Shown here: in pieces, positions 12,801-23,619 of the stretch
How the letters are laid out: the number at the start of each line of letters is the position of its first letter
Position numbering within the stretch: the stretch's first letter is position 1
Source: Paragorgia papillata
Taxonomy: Eukaryota > Cnidaria > Anthozoa > Scleralcyonacea > Coralliidae
NCBI GenBank assembly: GCA_035771165.1
Contig: JAWNZC010000348.1
Coordinates: 5,806,001-5,870,000, forward strand
Length of the DNA: 64,000 bases
Direction: 5' to 3'
Program-made: the position numbers and the translations under genes
The notes under the pieces: model-generated
Told to the model about the DNA's origin: nothing
Database searches by the model: none
The model's input: only the letters and a program-made list of their open reading frames with translations

Positions 12801-15404
12801 CAGGTAAGCGATTTGTAGTTAAGAAACAAAAAATGACCGCAGTGTTTATATATCCTGGTGCAAACACGAGAGTGATCGTTGAGAGAATTATAAGTATTTT
12901 CAAATTCTCCTCACTCTAGCGTCCAAGAAATGAGACCAAGAAATGCGCCAAGACGTCACAACCATCTTTGCATAGCCTGATATAAACACGCTAACTGACC
13001 AATCACAGCATGCGTAAGGGGCAACCTATTTTATAAATATGAATAATAGCGATGTCTTTTACCATGATCCGCTGAATTCTTAAAATATTGTAAAAAAAAA
13101 GTTATTTTACGAATTGGCCTTCCGTCCACACGTAAACGATGAAGCGGTTATCAAAAACGGAACTTTTCGAAGACGGTCTCCAAGGTGGAACTTTTTGAAG
13201 ATGCCGTTTTCCTGTTCTCGTGTGGACCAGGATTTTTTTGAAAATGGAGAAAAGAAGTTGCGTTTTCAAATGAAAACGGATACGTCTGACACAAATATTA
13301 AAAGTATTGAAACAACCGACATGATGGTACTGATTTCCTTTTCTCACGAATTATTAATAGGTTTTTCTAAATTATATAACATGGCTTTTAGAGCTGTTAT
13401 ATATTATGTTCGTATGTATCTTTTTTAAGTTTGTATTAAAAAACCTACTTGTAACATGATCATTATTTATAGAGCCGCTAAAAGAATATGTATAACATCT
13501 ATATATAGCCGCGCTATACCTCAAAAAGCTTATTGACGTCAGAAAGAATACTATTAAATGGTCTTAGTTTATTCATGCATAAATTATCTTTGATGTGCCG
13601 CGGTTAATAAATAGGTTATTTACCTTGCATATTAAATGACCTACTATATCGCTTTAAAACTACGTCTAGAATACCATTTTTTTGTTAAATAACCACAAAT
13701 ATCGTCTGTGTCATGAATAAACTAAGTCGGTTAGTGACCTTAACCTCGGTCACTACGCTGCATGGTTATTACCCTCGGGCCTGCGGCCCTCGGGGTTAAT
13801 AACCAGCGTAGTGACCTCGGTTTCGGTCACTAACCGGCTATAGAGCGTTTTCACTCACGTGATCGGTGGCCCCATTGGGGTGGTGAAACAATACGAAATA
13901 TTTGAATAAGAAAGAGCTAATTCCCATACCGTACACCAATATGGCCACCATTTCATTGTTTTGGTACACCAATATGGCCGCCGTGACGTCAGATGAAAAC
14001 GCTCTATACATATAATTTCATATAAAGAATACTAATGAACGTAGAATTTTATATAAAGAATGCCAATAATAACAAAAAAACAACCAATAACGGAACTTTT
14101 TTTTAACCGATAAAGCAGCTCGATTATTAAACAACAACTTTATAGACAGCAAAGTACAAGTTGCTCGCGGTAGGTTTTTTAAAGGTCGTGTTGACGACTT
14201 TCAATAATATTATTAGCAAAGTATCTGTGTACATAATATACTCCACTATAATACACCTTTCTTCAACCCAAAGATAACCCCCTAACAAACGTAATTATTA
14301 TAATTATATTTATTTTCAGGTGAATATTCAATTCTGGAAGCAACGTTTGTATTCGAAAGACGCCTGGGTTTTTACTTAATCCAGGTTTATATTCCTTGTA
14401 TTTTCCTCGTCGTTCTCGCAGGATTATCATTCTGGGTTGACGCAAAAGCTACTCCAGCTCGTGTTGCTCTCAGTTTAACAACACTGCTTACTATTGCAAC
14501 TATTTGGTCATCCACTAACTCAAATATGCCGCCAGTAAGCTATATAAAAGCCGTCGACATATATTTCCTGACATCATTTGGCTTCGTGTTAACTACCTTG
14601 CTTGAGTACATAGTCGTACTTAATTATTATATTCTGAAAGACGCCATCAAAGAAAAGCTTTCGTGCGAAAATACTCAGAATGAAAAGGTAAGAGATTTTC
14701 AAGAAGTGCATATTAATAAATAACATTCTCAAACTCATTAATAATTCATGAGGAAAACATAATGAACTCAGTAACCGAGACGTTGTTGTGAAATGTGGTA
14801 ATAAACGCCCATAAATTAAGACAAGTTTTACCTCAAATTTCTCTTTAAATATTGATTTGTTTTGACGCCCATAAATTAAGACAAGTTTTACCTCAAATTT
14901 CTCTTTAAATATTGATTTGTTTGAGAAGCTATACCATAAACACTCGAAAGCCGTTTATTATCTGATTTAAAAACACCTCGAAGTTAGTTAAAAAACTCGC
15001 CTATCGCCCTGTTTTTCAACATGCACTTCTCGGTGTTTTCAAATCAGATAATAAACGGCTTTTCGTGTATGATATATTATTACATAACAACACCAACTAC
15101 TTAATAATTATTTTTTTAAATTACTCTTTTCTAGAAAAAAGGATCATTCTGTACAAAGCACGGAAGTTTGCTAAAGAAACGGAATATAACCTCGTCAAAG
15201 AATAGCGAAGACAACCATGAATTACAAGATCATTACTCTAATGGTGCTTTAGAAAACAGCTACAACAATGTGGAAAACACGTTCCAAAATAAGAAAAGCG
15301 ACCAGAAGATTGTGACAAGTATTGACAAAATAACGAGAGTCATATATCCAACAGCATATACTATCTTTAATATCGTATACTGGTATCAGTTGAGAAAAGA
15401 CTAG
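4725..15404 (+). CDS. Cys-loop ligand-gated anion channel, glycine/GABA-A receptor type, 8 exons
   Basis: Coding exons: 4725-4906, 6390-6487, 6581-6648, 11132-11358, 11809-11891, 12672-12803, 14320-14687, 15135-15404; all GT-AG, phases join, total 475 aa, the usual size. Residues 1-22 form a signal peptide. The extracellular domain contains [16 protein letters not shown] and GEVFWST motifs. The Cys-loop is C199-X13-C213. M1 is about 279-302, M2 about 310-328, M3 about 342-365, a short cytoplasmic loop follows, and M4 is 452-472 near the C-terminus. P309-A310-R311 at the M2 entrance is the anion-selectivity signature, with Thr 6' and Leu 9' present. These features define a plasma-membrane pentameric chloride channel. 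The second Cys pair of vertebrate glycine receptors in loop C is absent ([10 protein letters not shown]), so ligand cannot be inferred. An AATAAA lies at 15552. Introns are filled with repeats. Confidence 0.95.
4960..5725. repeat. (CATAC/ACCAT)n simple-repeat array
   Basis: About 760 bp of variants of ATACC and ATACCATACC in intron 1 of the receptor gene. Because the unit is 5 bp, it stays open in several frames (for example 217 codons at 4945-5598), but the predicted Tyr-His-Thr-Ile-Pro peptide is a composition artefact. Confidence 0.95.
5979..6155. mobile_element. MITE family B, copy 1
   Basis: Begins TATGGATCGTTTTCACTCAC and ends with gtgacgtcagatgaaaac, close to the inverse of the start. 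The interior carries ggggtggtgaaacaatacga and two caatatggccgcc-type blocks. The same element recurs at 10388, 10730, 13841, 47522 (partial) and 55583. Confidence 0.85.
6698..6939. mobile_element. Foldback MITE in receptor intron 3
   Basis: Inverted arms of about 65 bp. The left begins GGGGCCGGTTGTACGAAGCC and the right ends CCTTCGTACAACCGGCCCC; shared inner blocks are atagcgctat, ggatagcgattttttcaacc and ttcgtaaaa. No coding sequence. Confidence 0.85.
7170..7269. mobile_element. Short MITE, CAACCTCGTACCCAGG family
   Basis: Ends are CAACCTCGTACCCAGGACCA and the inverse (..CCCCAGGTATAAGGTTG). This matches the ends of the 400-bp element inserted upstream of ARPC2 (48674-49073), so it is a 100-bp deletion derivative. 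Confidence 0.7.
8300..8530. mobile_element. Half of a GGCCCCGTTCACACG-type MITE
   Basis: aaggccccgttcacacgag followed by repeated gaaaacg / ggagcga blocks resembles the 5' half of a common MITE class whose 3' end I could not find. A related half-element occurs near 13107-13250 (ccgtccacacgtaaacgatg ... cgtgtggacc). Confidence 0.4.
8896..9015. mobile_element. PIF/Harbinger-like MITE (120 bp)
   Basis: GGCCTGTTCCAAACGCCGCT at the left is matched inverted by the right end AGCGGCGTTTGGAACGGGCC. Arms extend about 46 bp (through gccgaacctaatg). TTA flanks both sides (8893-8895, 9016-9018). Confidence 0.85.
9262..9790. repeat. Direct tandem duplication, unit about 278 bp
   Basis: Sequence from ttcaatctacagacacggtg through cagagtgctcaa occurs at 9262-9515 and again at 9540-9790 with only a few substitutions. 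The second copy runs into an (AT)n tract at 9788-9824. Confidence 0.9.
10388..11085. mobile_element. Nested and tandem MITE family B copies
   Basis: A family B copy starting at 10388 is interrupted by the Mutator-like element (10417-10710) and resumes at 10711. A second copy begins at about 10729 (atggatcgttttcactcacg). Its 3' end is then repeated twice more as an about 89-bp unit (about 10914 and 11003; tatacgaaatgtttgaataa ... gatgaaaac). All of it lies just upstream of receptor exon 4. Confidence 0.8.
10417..10710. mobile_element. Mutator-like MITE with perfect 76-bp inverted repeats
   Basis: Arms 10418-10493 and 10634-10709 are perfect inverse complements over 76 bp (start CCCTGCGAGCAGAGCCTTCT). 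It is flanked by the 10-bp direct repeat AGTGATCGGT (10407-10416 and 10711-10720), the target-site duplication expected for Mutator-like elements. It inserted into a family B MITE, so it is the younger of the two. Confidence 0.88.
11570..11762. repeat. (ACAAT)n / (TTACA)n simple repeat
   Basis: Pentanucleotide-like acaat, acagt and ttaca/ttgcg variants in receptor intron 4, directly before exon 5. Open frames across it are artefacts of the repeat. Confidence 0.9.
13725..13838. repeat. Foldback, about 55-bp arms
   Basis: cggttagtgacc..acctcggtcactacgctg...ggttattaccc is mirrored by gggttaataacc-agcgtagtgacctcgg..ggtcactaaccgg around a GC-rich centre (tcgggcctgcggccctcg). It abuts the family B MITE at 13841. 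Confidence 0.8.
13841..14007. mobile_element. MITE family B copy with TA target site
   Basis: The ends TAGAGCGTTTTCACTCACG and the inverse ACGTCAGATGAAAACGCTCTA are flanked by TA. Both ends carry a GCG where the other copies carry ATCG, so the two ends changed together. It is the clearest copy for defining the family boundaries. Confidence 0.88.
14808..15073. repeat. 58-bp direct repeat plus foldback in intron 7
   Basis: gacgcccataaattaagaca and about 38 further bases occur twice in tandem (about 14808 and 14864). Immediately after, an imperfect inverted repeat with about 45-bp arms (14933-14980 and 15030-15073; shared gccgtttattatctgattt) occupies the rest of the intron. Confidence 0.85.
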
Positions 15405-15551
15405 ACATGAAAATGCGTCAGTGACAATGTTAGGAAAACCTCTTCTGGCAGCACTGCAGATTGGTCGTGGAAAGAAAAAACGCAAGTAGTGGTCAAAAAA
15501 TGCAAAGAAGTATTCTTGCAAGCAGACTTAGAAAGAGCTAATATTTGAAAG

Positions 15552-15557
15552 AATAAA
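15552..15557 (+). terminator. Candidate poly(A) signal of the receptor gene
   Basis: AATAAA about 150 bases after the receptor stop codon. It is the first canonical hexamer downstream. Confidence 0.5.
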
Positions 15558-16003
15558 CGCTTAATAGTTACAACTATAATACGCCGTAGAAAATAAGTAT
15601 TATATAATAATACAGCAGTTAATTATTATTCACAGAAAATTTATTCCTGTTTCTGATTGGCCGAACCTCCAGGTTAATTTTGAATAACAAAATTGATTAT
15701 CAAAACAAAAATAATTATTGGACGAATAACGTTAATCGTCCAATAATAAAAAAAACTTATATTGGAAATACTGGAACGATTGACATTGGCACCGAAAGCC
15801 AGAATTATGGTTTCTAGTGAGCATAGCAGAATTCAACAATTTTGTCTAGTATTTTGAATGAATAATAATTGAGTTCGGCTTTCTATGATATAAAAGTACT
15901 CTACTCAACCTCATCCAATAATTGCTTATCAATACAGTTTAGTATAAATACACAGGTGATTATAGAAAATCGCGCGCGCTGATTGGTCGAGCTACTTCGG
16001 ACT

Positions 16004-16675
16004 AATTAACAATTATTCACCGAAGTGGAGGTGAATAGTGCTGGATATTCACCGATTATCATTATTTAAATGAAAGTTTAAAATTCTTATATTTTTCGGT
16101 ATTTTTATACAAGACACGGCCGCTAGCAACTTGGGCACTTGGCGTACTCGATATTTGTCGACAAAACAGTTTTTACAGCTTTCGAATATATTAATGGCTA
16201 GAAAATTGTAAAGAAACATACCTGTGGACACTCTTCTACTTAATTTTGTTGACTTTTCTCGTTATTCTACAACATCAGCCTTGTTTATCAACAAAATCTC
16301 CAGTGCTTCGGTAAACACAAAGCAAAACTGGCCGCCATTTTGTTTTGCCCGCAGGTGAATAGTGCAGGATATCCCGAGCTAGAGGAACCAATCAGATTGC
16401 GTGAAAAGCACTATTCACCTGCGAGGTATATGCTAATTGTCGATAATCACCTACAGCGTTTATTCAAGATGGCCGCCAGCCAATTTGTAAATGCGACAGA
16501 CGAGGAAATGAACAATTTCAAAGAAAATGTTGTTTCTAAAAGTAGGAAAATGTGTATTTATACTAAAACAATTATTCACCTCAGGCTCAGTGAATATTGG
16601 TGAATAATAACCTCGACTTCGTCTCGGTTATTATTTACCGATATTCACCTCGCCTTCGGCGAATAATTGTTAAAT
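16004..16675. mobile_element. Long foldback with ATTAACAATTATTCACCG ends
   Basis: attaacaattattcaccgaag at the left is mirrored by cttcggcgaataattgttaaat at the right. The interior contains many inverted versions of gaatattcacc and ggtgaatagtgc. No transposase frame. A CATAAT-rich tract follows (16670-16790). Confidence 0.6.
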
Positions 16676-17037
16676 AATCATAATTAAAATAGTTATCATA
16701 TTATGATCATGATAATCGATCATAATCAAAATCATAATAATCATAATCCCAATAATTATAATAATCATTCATAATAATCGTATTTAATAATAAAAAAGCG
16801 GCATTCACAAAAGTTATCAAGGGAAGTTCTTACATATCAAGATGAAAGAAAACAGTATTGACTATTGTATGACAATAACAATGGTGTCAGCTTTTCATGG
16901 GCAATGCCAGATGGAACGCAATTTATACCAGGGCAGAATACACACTAAAACATATTGCACACTTTTATATCAGTTTAACCGATTTTGGAGATGTAAAACC
17001 TGTCCACATATTCCACATATAGAAAATCCAAACCAAA

Positions 17038-17222
17038 ATAGACCTTATTCCAAAATGGTCACCGAATTAGAATTCTTTTATGTGCATATAAATTAGCCCT
17101 TATAACCTCGTTTTAAAGGAAAAATTATTTTGAATTTCCCACATGAAAACGAGTTCATAAGGGCTAATTTATATGTATATAAAAGAAATTTAATTCGGCG
17201 GCCATTTTGGAATAAGGTCTAT
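17038..17222. mobile_element. Foldback MITE related to 1448-1634
   Basis: ATAGACCTTATTCCAAAATGG at the left is mirrored by CCATTTTGGAATAAGGTCTAT at the right. The inner arms share ttatgtgcatataaattagcccttat. Same architecture as the element at 1448. Confidence 0.8.
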
Positions 17223-17871
17223 GGAGGATGTGTTATAATAAATAATTGTGATATAATAAATATCTCATTGAATTGTTTGACTGATACTGAAACAGCAGAT
17301 CATTTTACTCGTTTCTCGCAAAATACACCCGCAACTCGTATTACCGATCAAACCATTCAATAAGATATGGTATGTACTAACCTTTCTCTTTGATTGATAA
17401 TAAATGTGAAATAAAAAATAGAATAAACGCCACATTTATTAATAAAAAGGTTTAAAAAGCCAAGTCTGGTTAATTTTAAACTCAAAAAGTACGATGTATA
17501 GACATGCATCATTTGTAATCTAGTAAGACGACTAGTCATCTACTAATAAAATGCCCTCATGTCTTTATTTGATGGTTTAACTATACGTAATTAAGTAAAG
17601 TGCTGCGTAGCCAGTGTTTTAGATAGAGCAATTAAAGTGAAAAGATAGTAAACTGTCGAGATTAGTTTTGATCACGAAATAACAACGTTTGGAGTGGATC
17701 CCTTCATCAGAGTAAAATATGATGCTCGAAACGTCAGTACTTTGTTATTAACTGACTAATCTCAGCAGTTTCCCACCTTTTCACTTTACTCTAACTATAC
17801 GTAACTAAGTTTTCGCTCCTGCATGATGTTCCCTTGAAAAAAGACTTACTATGAGCTATATCTATAATCAT

Positions 17872-18639
17872 ATTACCAGAAATTAATGACAAAATGGCCA
17901 CCGCTTGAAAGCCAATTTACATATATTCCTTAGCGGATGGCGTCCCATTTTGAACAGTAAATATATAAGGCGAATATATTAAAGTGAGAATTCTGCTTAT
18001 TGAGTAGCTTGTCAACTATTTGCCGACCTCTTGATCTAAACAGCAACCATTATCCAAGCATTCAGTCACCTATTTATTTTCATCAGGTATATCTACGATC
18101 TGCCAAATTGTGTTGAAAATAGTAAACAAATAAGTAGGTCATGCACCACTGGATTGCCGTAGGATTTTGTTTGATACTTTCAAAATCGTCTTTGGTCAAA
18201 TGTTCGAGAGTTGATAGAGGAACCTTTATTTTGCATGCATGTAATAGATTACACATTGACAGAATTGGCTGAAGTTGTAGACCTCTAATTTAACAACTAC
18301 CCGACTTGTAATGACAACAAGACAATGGGCATTTTGAGCACATCATGATTGATGGAGGCTCAAACATTGACAAACGATAGCTCGAAAGATATAGTAATTT
18401 GGCAGATCGTAGGTATACCTGATTTAAACAAATAAGGAAGTAAATAATTTGAAAATCGCTGAGGTCGGCAAATAGTAGGCGAGATACTCAATTGGCAGAA
18501 TTTTCATTTTAATATTTCCCCTCTATATATTTACTGATAGGTAATGATAGCTAATGATAGGTAATGATAGCCATTTTATAAAGGCTATATGTAAATTAGC
18601 CCTTAAGCGGCGGCCATTTTGTCATCAATTTCTGGTAAT
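17872..18639. mobile_element. 768-bp foldback element
   Basis: ATTACCAGAAATTAATGACA at the left is mirrored by TGTCATCAATTTCTGGTAAT at the right. Inner paired blocks include atttgccgacctc/gaggtcggcaaat and aggtatatctacgatctgcc/ggcagatcgtaggtatacct. No coding. Confidence 0.75.
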
Positions 18640-19290
18640 GTTATTTTAATAACTGCAGGAGGGTGGGTCTTGTACAAATGTCTCGTAATGTTTACTTGAA
18701 ATGAGACTGAAATACCGCGTGTATTTATTCCAATAGACACTCTAGGCGTTGACATATATAAGCTCTAAAAAGGAGGCATTTATTAGAGAAGGGCGTTTAT
18801 TTCAAAATTTAATATTTCATTCTTAGAAAATGTTCTGATCGCATGATCGTGCTACGATTATATCATAACCAAGTTTTATAATGAACGATAGATGTGTACT
18901 TCACTTAGTGATGACTAAATTCCTTCTCAGTGTTTTCCAATTTTTGCTTCACGTCATTAAGAACACCTGTCAATTAGAATAATATCAACGGCTCAAACGG
19001 CTTTATGATTTGAGATAGCTAATTGCCTTACCCTTGCTTAAATTGTCTTACATTTATACATCAAGTATAGCGTCAAATCGCACCAAGGTTTGTTTAGTTC
19101 ATTGTAACTACTTTATTTGTTATGTAAAATTTGTCTTTGTTATAAAGTTTGTTTGTGTGACTGTAAACAAGGCGTCTAGATTTGAAGATATGTATATTTA
19201 TCGAATAAAGCTTATTGCTTTAGAATCTGTTGGTTTTAAATAGTCGGCACGCACTAGCCTCCTCCGCAGGCATCTCGCGCGGATGGGGGT
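18640..19290. other. Non-coding, nothing recognised
   Basis: AT-rich sequence without splice-supported exons. A 69-codon open frame (19034-19243, +) has no family resemblance. The last 40 bases (ctagcctcctccgcaggc) resemble the end of the following element. Confidence 0.4.
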
Positions 19291-20102
19291 CTGCCTCCTC
19301 CACAGGCCCTATTGCATCATGGACAGGTCACACACGCCGAATTTAGGGCCTGCAAGATCCTGTAAAAAATTTGGCAAAACTTGGCACGGAATAAATTTGC
19401 ATAATTAACTAACATTGTTAATAGCCATGGCTATATCCGAAGATTTTGAAGGCCATTGAAGACTTATGACATACGAATCCTAGCTTTAAAATGAAGGAAT
19501 TGTTGAAAAAAGCAATTACGGTTGAACTTTGTCAACTTTCGGCCGGAATAATCAACGAAAATGCACTTTACTCTACCCAGAGACTCTTTGGTTTATACTT
19601 TTTCGGTTTCCACAACAACTGAAACTTGAATTACGCAACACTATAGCCTACAATTTAACAAAATTAAATCTCCTTAACTCTTGGTCAGTTGAAAGTCTTC
19701 GATAGCTAAATAAACAAAAAAACAATAAGAAAAATTTGTACTTTCCTGACCGTCGAATTTGCTTTTATTCGGCAGATATTTTTCCCTTCAATTCCTTTTT
19801 GTCGCTAAAAATATTATCGGCAGGAGGTCGGTATTTCTAAAACATATTGGTTTCTTCATTGTCATGATCTGTAAGAAAGTTTAGACCGAATTTCCTGTTG
19901 GGTCACAGTGTTAAAAGAACTTGGACGTACGTTTGTCGAATAGCGGCCGGAAAGATTTTGCAGGCCCTCTCAAAACTATCGCCTCTAGGGCCTAGTCTCG
20001 CTGTGCATAATGGGATCAGTCCCCATTTTGTTTACACGATCTGGCAGGCCCTCGCAACAGTGTGACCTGTCCATGATGCAATAGGGCCTGTGGAGGAGGC
20101 AG
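19291..20102. mobile_element. Mutator-like non-autonomous element (812 bp)
   Basis: Left end CTGCCTCCTCCACAGGCCCT continues for about 42 bp as the inverse of the right end (AGGGCCTGTGGAGGAGGCAG). A perfect 9-bp duplication GATGGGGGT flanks it (19282-19290 and 20103-20111), consistent with Mutator-like transposition. No transposase is visible. Confidence 0.88.
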
Positions 20103-20111
20103 GATGGGGGT

Positions 20112-21110
20112 GCTCGAGAGGGCTTGGGGCGGACAGGCGGGCAAAAAATTATTGAGCAGGCAAAACGAAATTGAAGGCACGCACCTGTACTAAAGTTTAG
20201 CACCTATACTAAAGAAACCTATACTAAGGTTTCTGATTGGTTTAGATAACCTAATTACCCAAACAAAAACACAAACTTTAATCAGTAACAAGCATGAAAC
20301 AAATTGGTAATTGACAATGTGATTCGTTACTTATAGCCAATACAAAAAGCAACTCGTTGATATTACAGTAGGTAGGTCTTTACCGTTTTAAATCTATAAA
20401 TTCAATAAATTTAAATGGCCCAATCAAAACAAAGAACACATTTAATTTTCCCAGAGTCTTTCCCGTGCTCTCTCACTGACAAAAAGCGGGGAGGTTTTGA
20501 AATACAGTCCACAAAAACTGGCCTATGCACATTTAATTGTTATGCCATTGCAGACGGGAATAACTTCAAGTCTTCAACTCTAAAAAGCCGACCCTGCCTG
20601 TACAAACACCAAACTAATGCCAAGTTTTTATTAGGTTAAGATGGTGATTTTCTGTAAAACATACTAGTCCCAATTATTTTTACCATCATTAATGGTAATT
20701 AACGTACACTATTCAAAATATATGTTATGTATGCAGCTAACACTGTATCACTACTACAGTTTCATGCATGTGGACTGAACTTTACTGTACAGAAATGTGA
20801 AATATTACTCCTATATCAAAACGTTTGTGTGCTGCCAAAAGCTTGAAAACAGAGTACAGTACTCTGACTAATTCATGCAAGAGTCCTTAAACCATCAAAG
20901 AATGCTGGGTCGTTACCTCAGTACGGTATACTGTACCACTGTCTACTTTTAGTCCTCTTTCCACGCGCGCATTTTTCCCCGCCCGCGTCTACCCGGCCCC
21001 GCGCCCTCATCAGCTTTAGCCAAAAAACTCGACTGCAAAAGAGGTGGTCATAGATCTACTTAGCTCGCAAGTACAAGTACTGTACAGTAGTATCACTCAA
21101 CTTCTTTAAT
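20112..21110. other. Non-coding, nothing recognised
   Basis: No exon with both splice sites and a family motif. A 74-codon open frame (20415-20639, +) is unsupported. A short CpG/C-rich stretch lies at 20955-21005. Confidence 0.4.
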
Positions 21111-21129
21111 AAGACATATAATGTAAGCC

Positions 21130-21440
21130 ACAGGTAATAACGCGCAAGCTGTTACAGACCTGCAAACAAGTTGTTACAGGCTGTTCCGACAGCCTGTCAC
21201 CATCATGTGTTCGCACTGGCTGTCCCAGGTTGTTGACAACTTGTAACAACCAGGTTGATGACTCCAACAGACCTGTGACAAGTCGTTCCAACAGCCTGTT
21301 ACCAAGCTGCAACCAACAACCTGTTAACAGGTTGATGCTAACAAGGTTGTAGAAGCTTGTTGAATGAACAGCATTGTTACAATCTGTTCACAGCCTTGCT
21401 GCAATCCTGTTGTGAACACACGCTGTTGACAAGCTGTGAG
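21130..21440. repeat. Degenerate CTGTTACAACCTG repeat
   Basis: Variants of gacaacctgtt / ctgttccaacagcctgt recur in both orientations about every 20-30 bases. It looks like a decayed palindromic minisatellite. Confidence 0.6.
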
Positions 21441-22535
21441 ATTTTTACGTGACAGTGTAGTTATTTAACGTAACTGTTATCTAAGGTTTAACTCATTGCT
21501 GTCTAGTTACTGTAAACTGACATTTCTCCATTTAATACTGAGTAAAATCGTCTGGCATTAGACAAGCCGGTTATGACCGGAATACTAGGAAAATCACCGA
21601 ACTGTGGTGTGAAATGAAAAATTCGAATCACTACCACGCCCACAAACGTCTAAAGAGCGTTGACATTTGTTGTAAGTTTTTAAAATAAACGTAATAGACA
21701 AATGTGACAGCTGCGGGAACGTTTCAGCGGTGGTTTTGTAGCGAAAAATGTACTGACATATTTGTAACTTAAAGGTACATGTTGTCAATAGCATGTTGTT
21801 TAAAATCCACAATGAACATTTTCTTAGGTAGTCATCATCTTTGTTTACTTCATTTATTTCAAAATTCGTTGACGTTTGTAGGCGTGGCAGTGATTAAAAC
21901 TTTTACACGGTTCCACTGTTCGGTGATTTCCGTTATAGCTTAATGAATTGTTAACCCATTACCGCCTAGGCTGTCTGAGCCGGCTGTCTCTTTGACAAGT
22001 ATAAGATCGTCCGGCATTAGACAGAGTAAAATAATCTGGCGTTAAACAGTCTGATTGAAATTTTTTTTGCTGCCTGACACAGAAATATGTTAAAACAATA
22101 TTATTTGTCAAACCTTTGCATTCATTTATCACTTTTTCTTTATTTACCAAAAAAAGAACTTGCCCACTCCCATATTGTTTATATACTTTCTAAACAAAAA
22201 TATGAAGATAAATTGAGCCAAGTTGAGTTCATGTGAAATTTGCACGGAGTGCTAAATAATACTAAATTCTATTCAATTGAGTACTGTAATGAACTATATC
22301 AAGTAAGCAATTTTAATGTAAATTATTACCGCATTTGACTTTAGTGACATCAGTTCAATATTTAATACTTCCAGTTCTTTTACCTGTAAATTAAAGATCT
22401 ACATGTGAATTGGTGCACAATAAAAGGCAATATGATTAAGATTACGTTACACCATAGAAATTTAAAAATACCAAAAAATATTTTTTTCGTAATTAGCTGC
22501 CTTATGCTTATGTATTGGAGACAATAAGAACTTCA
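21441..22535. other. Non-coding with two fragments of the TCGTCTGGCATTAGACA repeat
   Basis: gagtaaaatcgtctggcatt at about 21541 and gtccggcattagacagagt at about 22009 are fragments of the interspersed repeat seen complete at 37553-37650 and 54084-54198. No gene seen. Confidence 0.5.
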
Positions 22536-22694
22536 AAAGTGCATGTGTGCGGTAGCTATACGATTTTTTTTTTATTTCTGAATAATCGACTACGATTCAT
22601 GGTATGCATGCAACTTAACTGAGGTTGCAAAAGAATGCCTTACATCTCAAAAATAAAAAAAAAAAACCATAGCTAAATACCGCACACACGTTTG
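22536..22694. repeat. Foldback, about 40-bp arms
   Basis: gtgtgcggtagctatacgat followed by a T-run is mirrored by an A-run plus atagctaaataccgcacac. Confidence 0.65.
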
Positions 22695-23600
22695 TAGAAC
22701 AGCTAGTTTCAATTAAAACTATTTTTATATGATTTGATTGAAACTGTAGTTCAACAAAAGTCGCGGCGCAAAGCGAATGTGTTTTCAGAATTTTGTCAAA
22801 ACAAAACAAGTTTAAATACTTTTCAAAATTGTAAATCAACTGTCCAATTCTACAATCATTTTGCTATAAACTGTAAAAATTTGAATTTGATTGCTTTTAA
22901 ACACAACGCGCAGTTGCATTTTTCGCAAAGCACTACTCCAAGCTGTTACGTAACCTTAACGTACAGTATATCTAACTAAAGTCTACCTACTGTACATGTA
23001 CAGCACATGTAGGCTATGTTTGACCCAAGTATCAAAGAGAATGTTTTGCAAAGAAACATGACCTTGGAAAGTATATTGATCTACTATGCAATGGGACATT
23101 TTTTGCCCAGGGTATTGTTGCCATGCCATTAATCTGGCCAACCCGACGTGAGGCTTCTCTCCTCCGCAGAAGCTTGTTGGACTTTTCAATATATACTGTA
23201 GGTGTTATTGCACTGTTTTTTTTTTCTAATGAAAGACATGGCACGATAATAATGAGAAAAACTGTTCCCTATCGTAATAGTAAATAAAGCCTCGCTGTAG
23301 TGTACAGTACATTTTAGTATAACACACATTACAGATGTAAAATTATGTCGATCTCACAGTTTAATGGTTTGACGAACATCTACCTATGAAACGTCTGTTA
23401 CATTACACCAAGCTCGCAAACGTACCACATTCAATACATCTACAACTTATCATCCTGGGTCCTTAAATTATGCTTGGGCATTACAAGTGTTAATACACTG
23501 TGCACCCCTACAGCAGGATACATGTAGGCTGTGTTTGTACCAGCAGTACAAGTGCTGATGCATTGTGCTATTATTATTAGTTAAAATACCATCATCTACT
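22695..23600. other. Non-coding, nothing recognised
   Basis: AT-rich sequence leading into the minisatellite. Open frames of 68-81 codons here overlap on both strands and lack splice or motif support. Confidence 0.4.
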
Positions 23601-23619
23601 GCTGCTATGTATACAAAAG

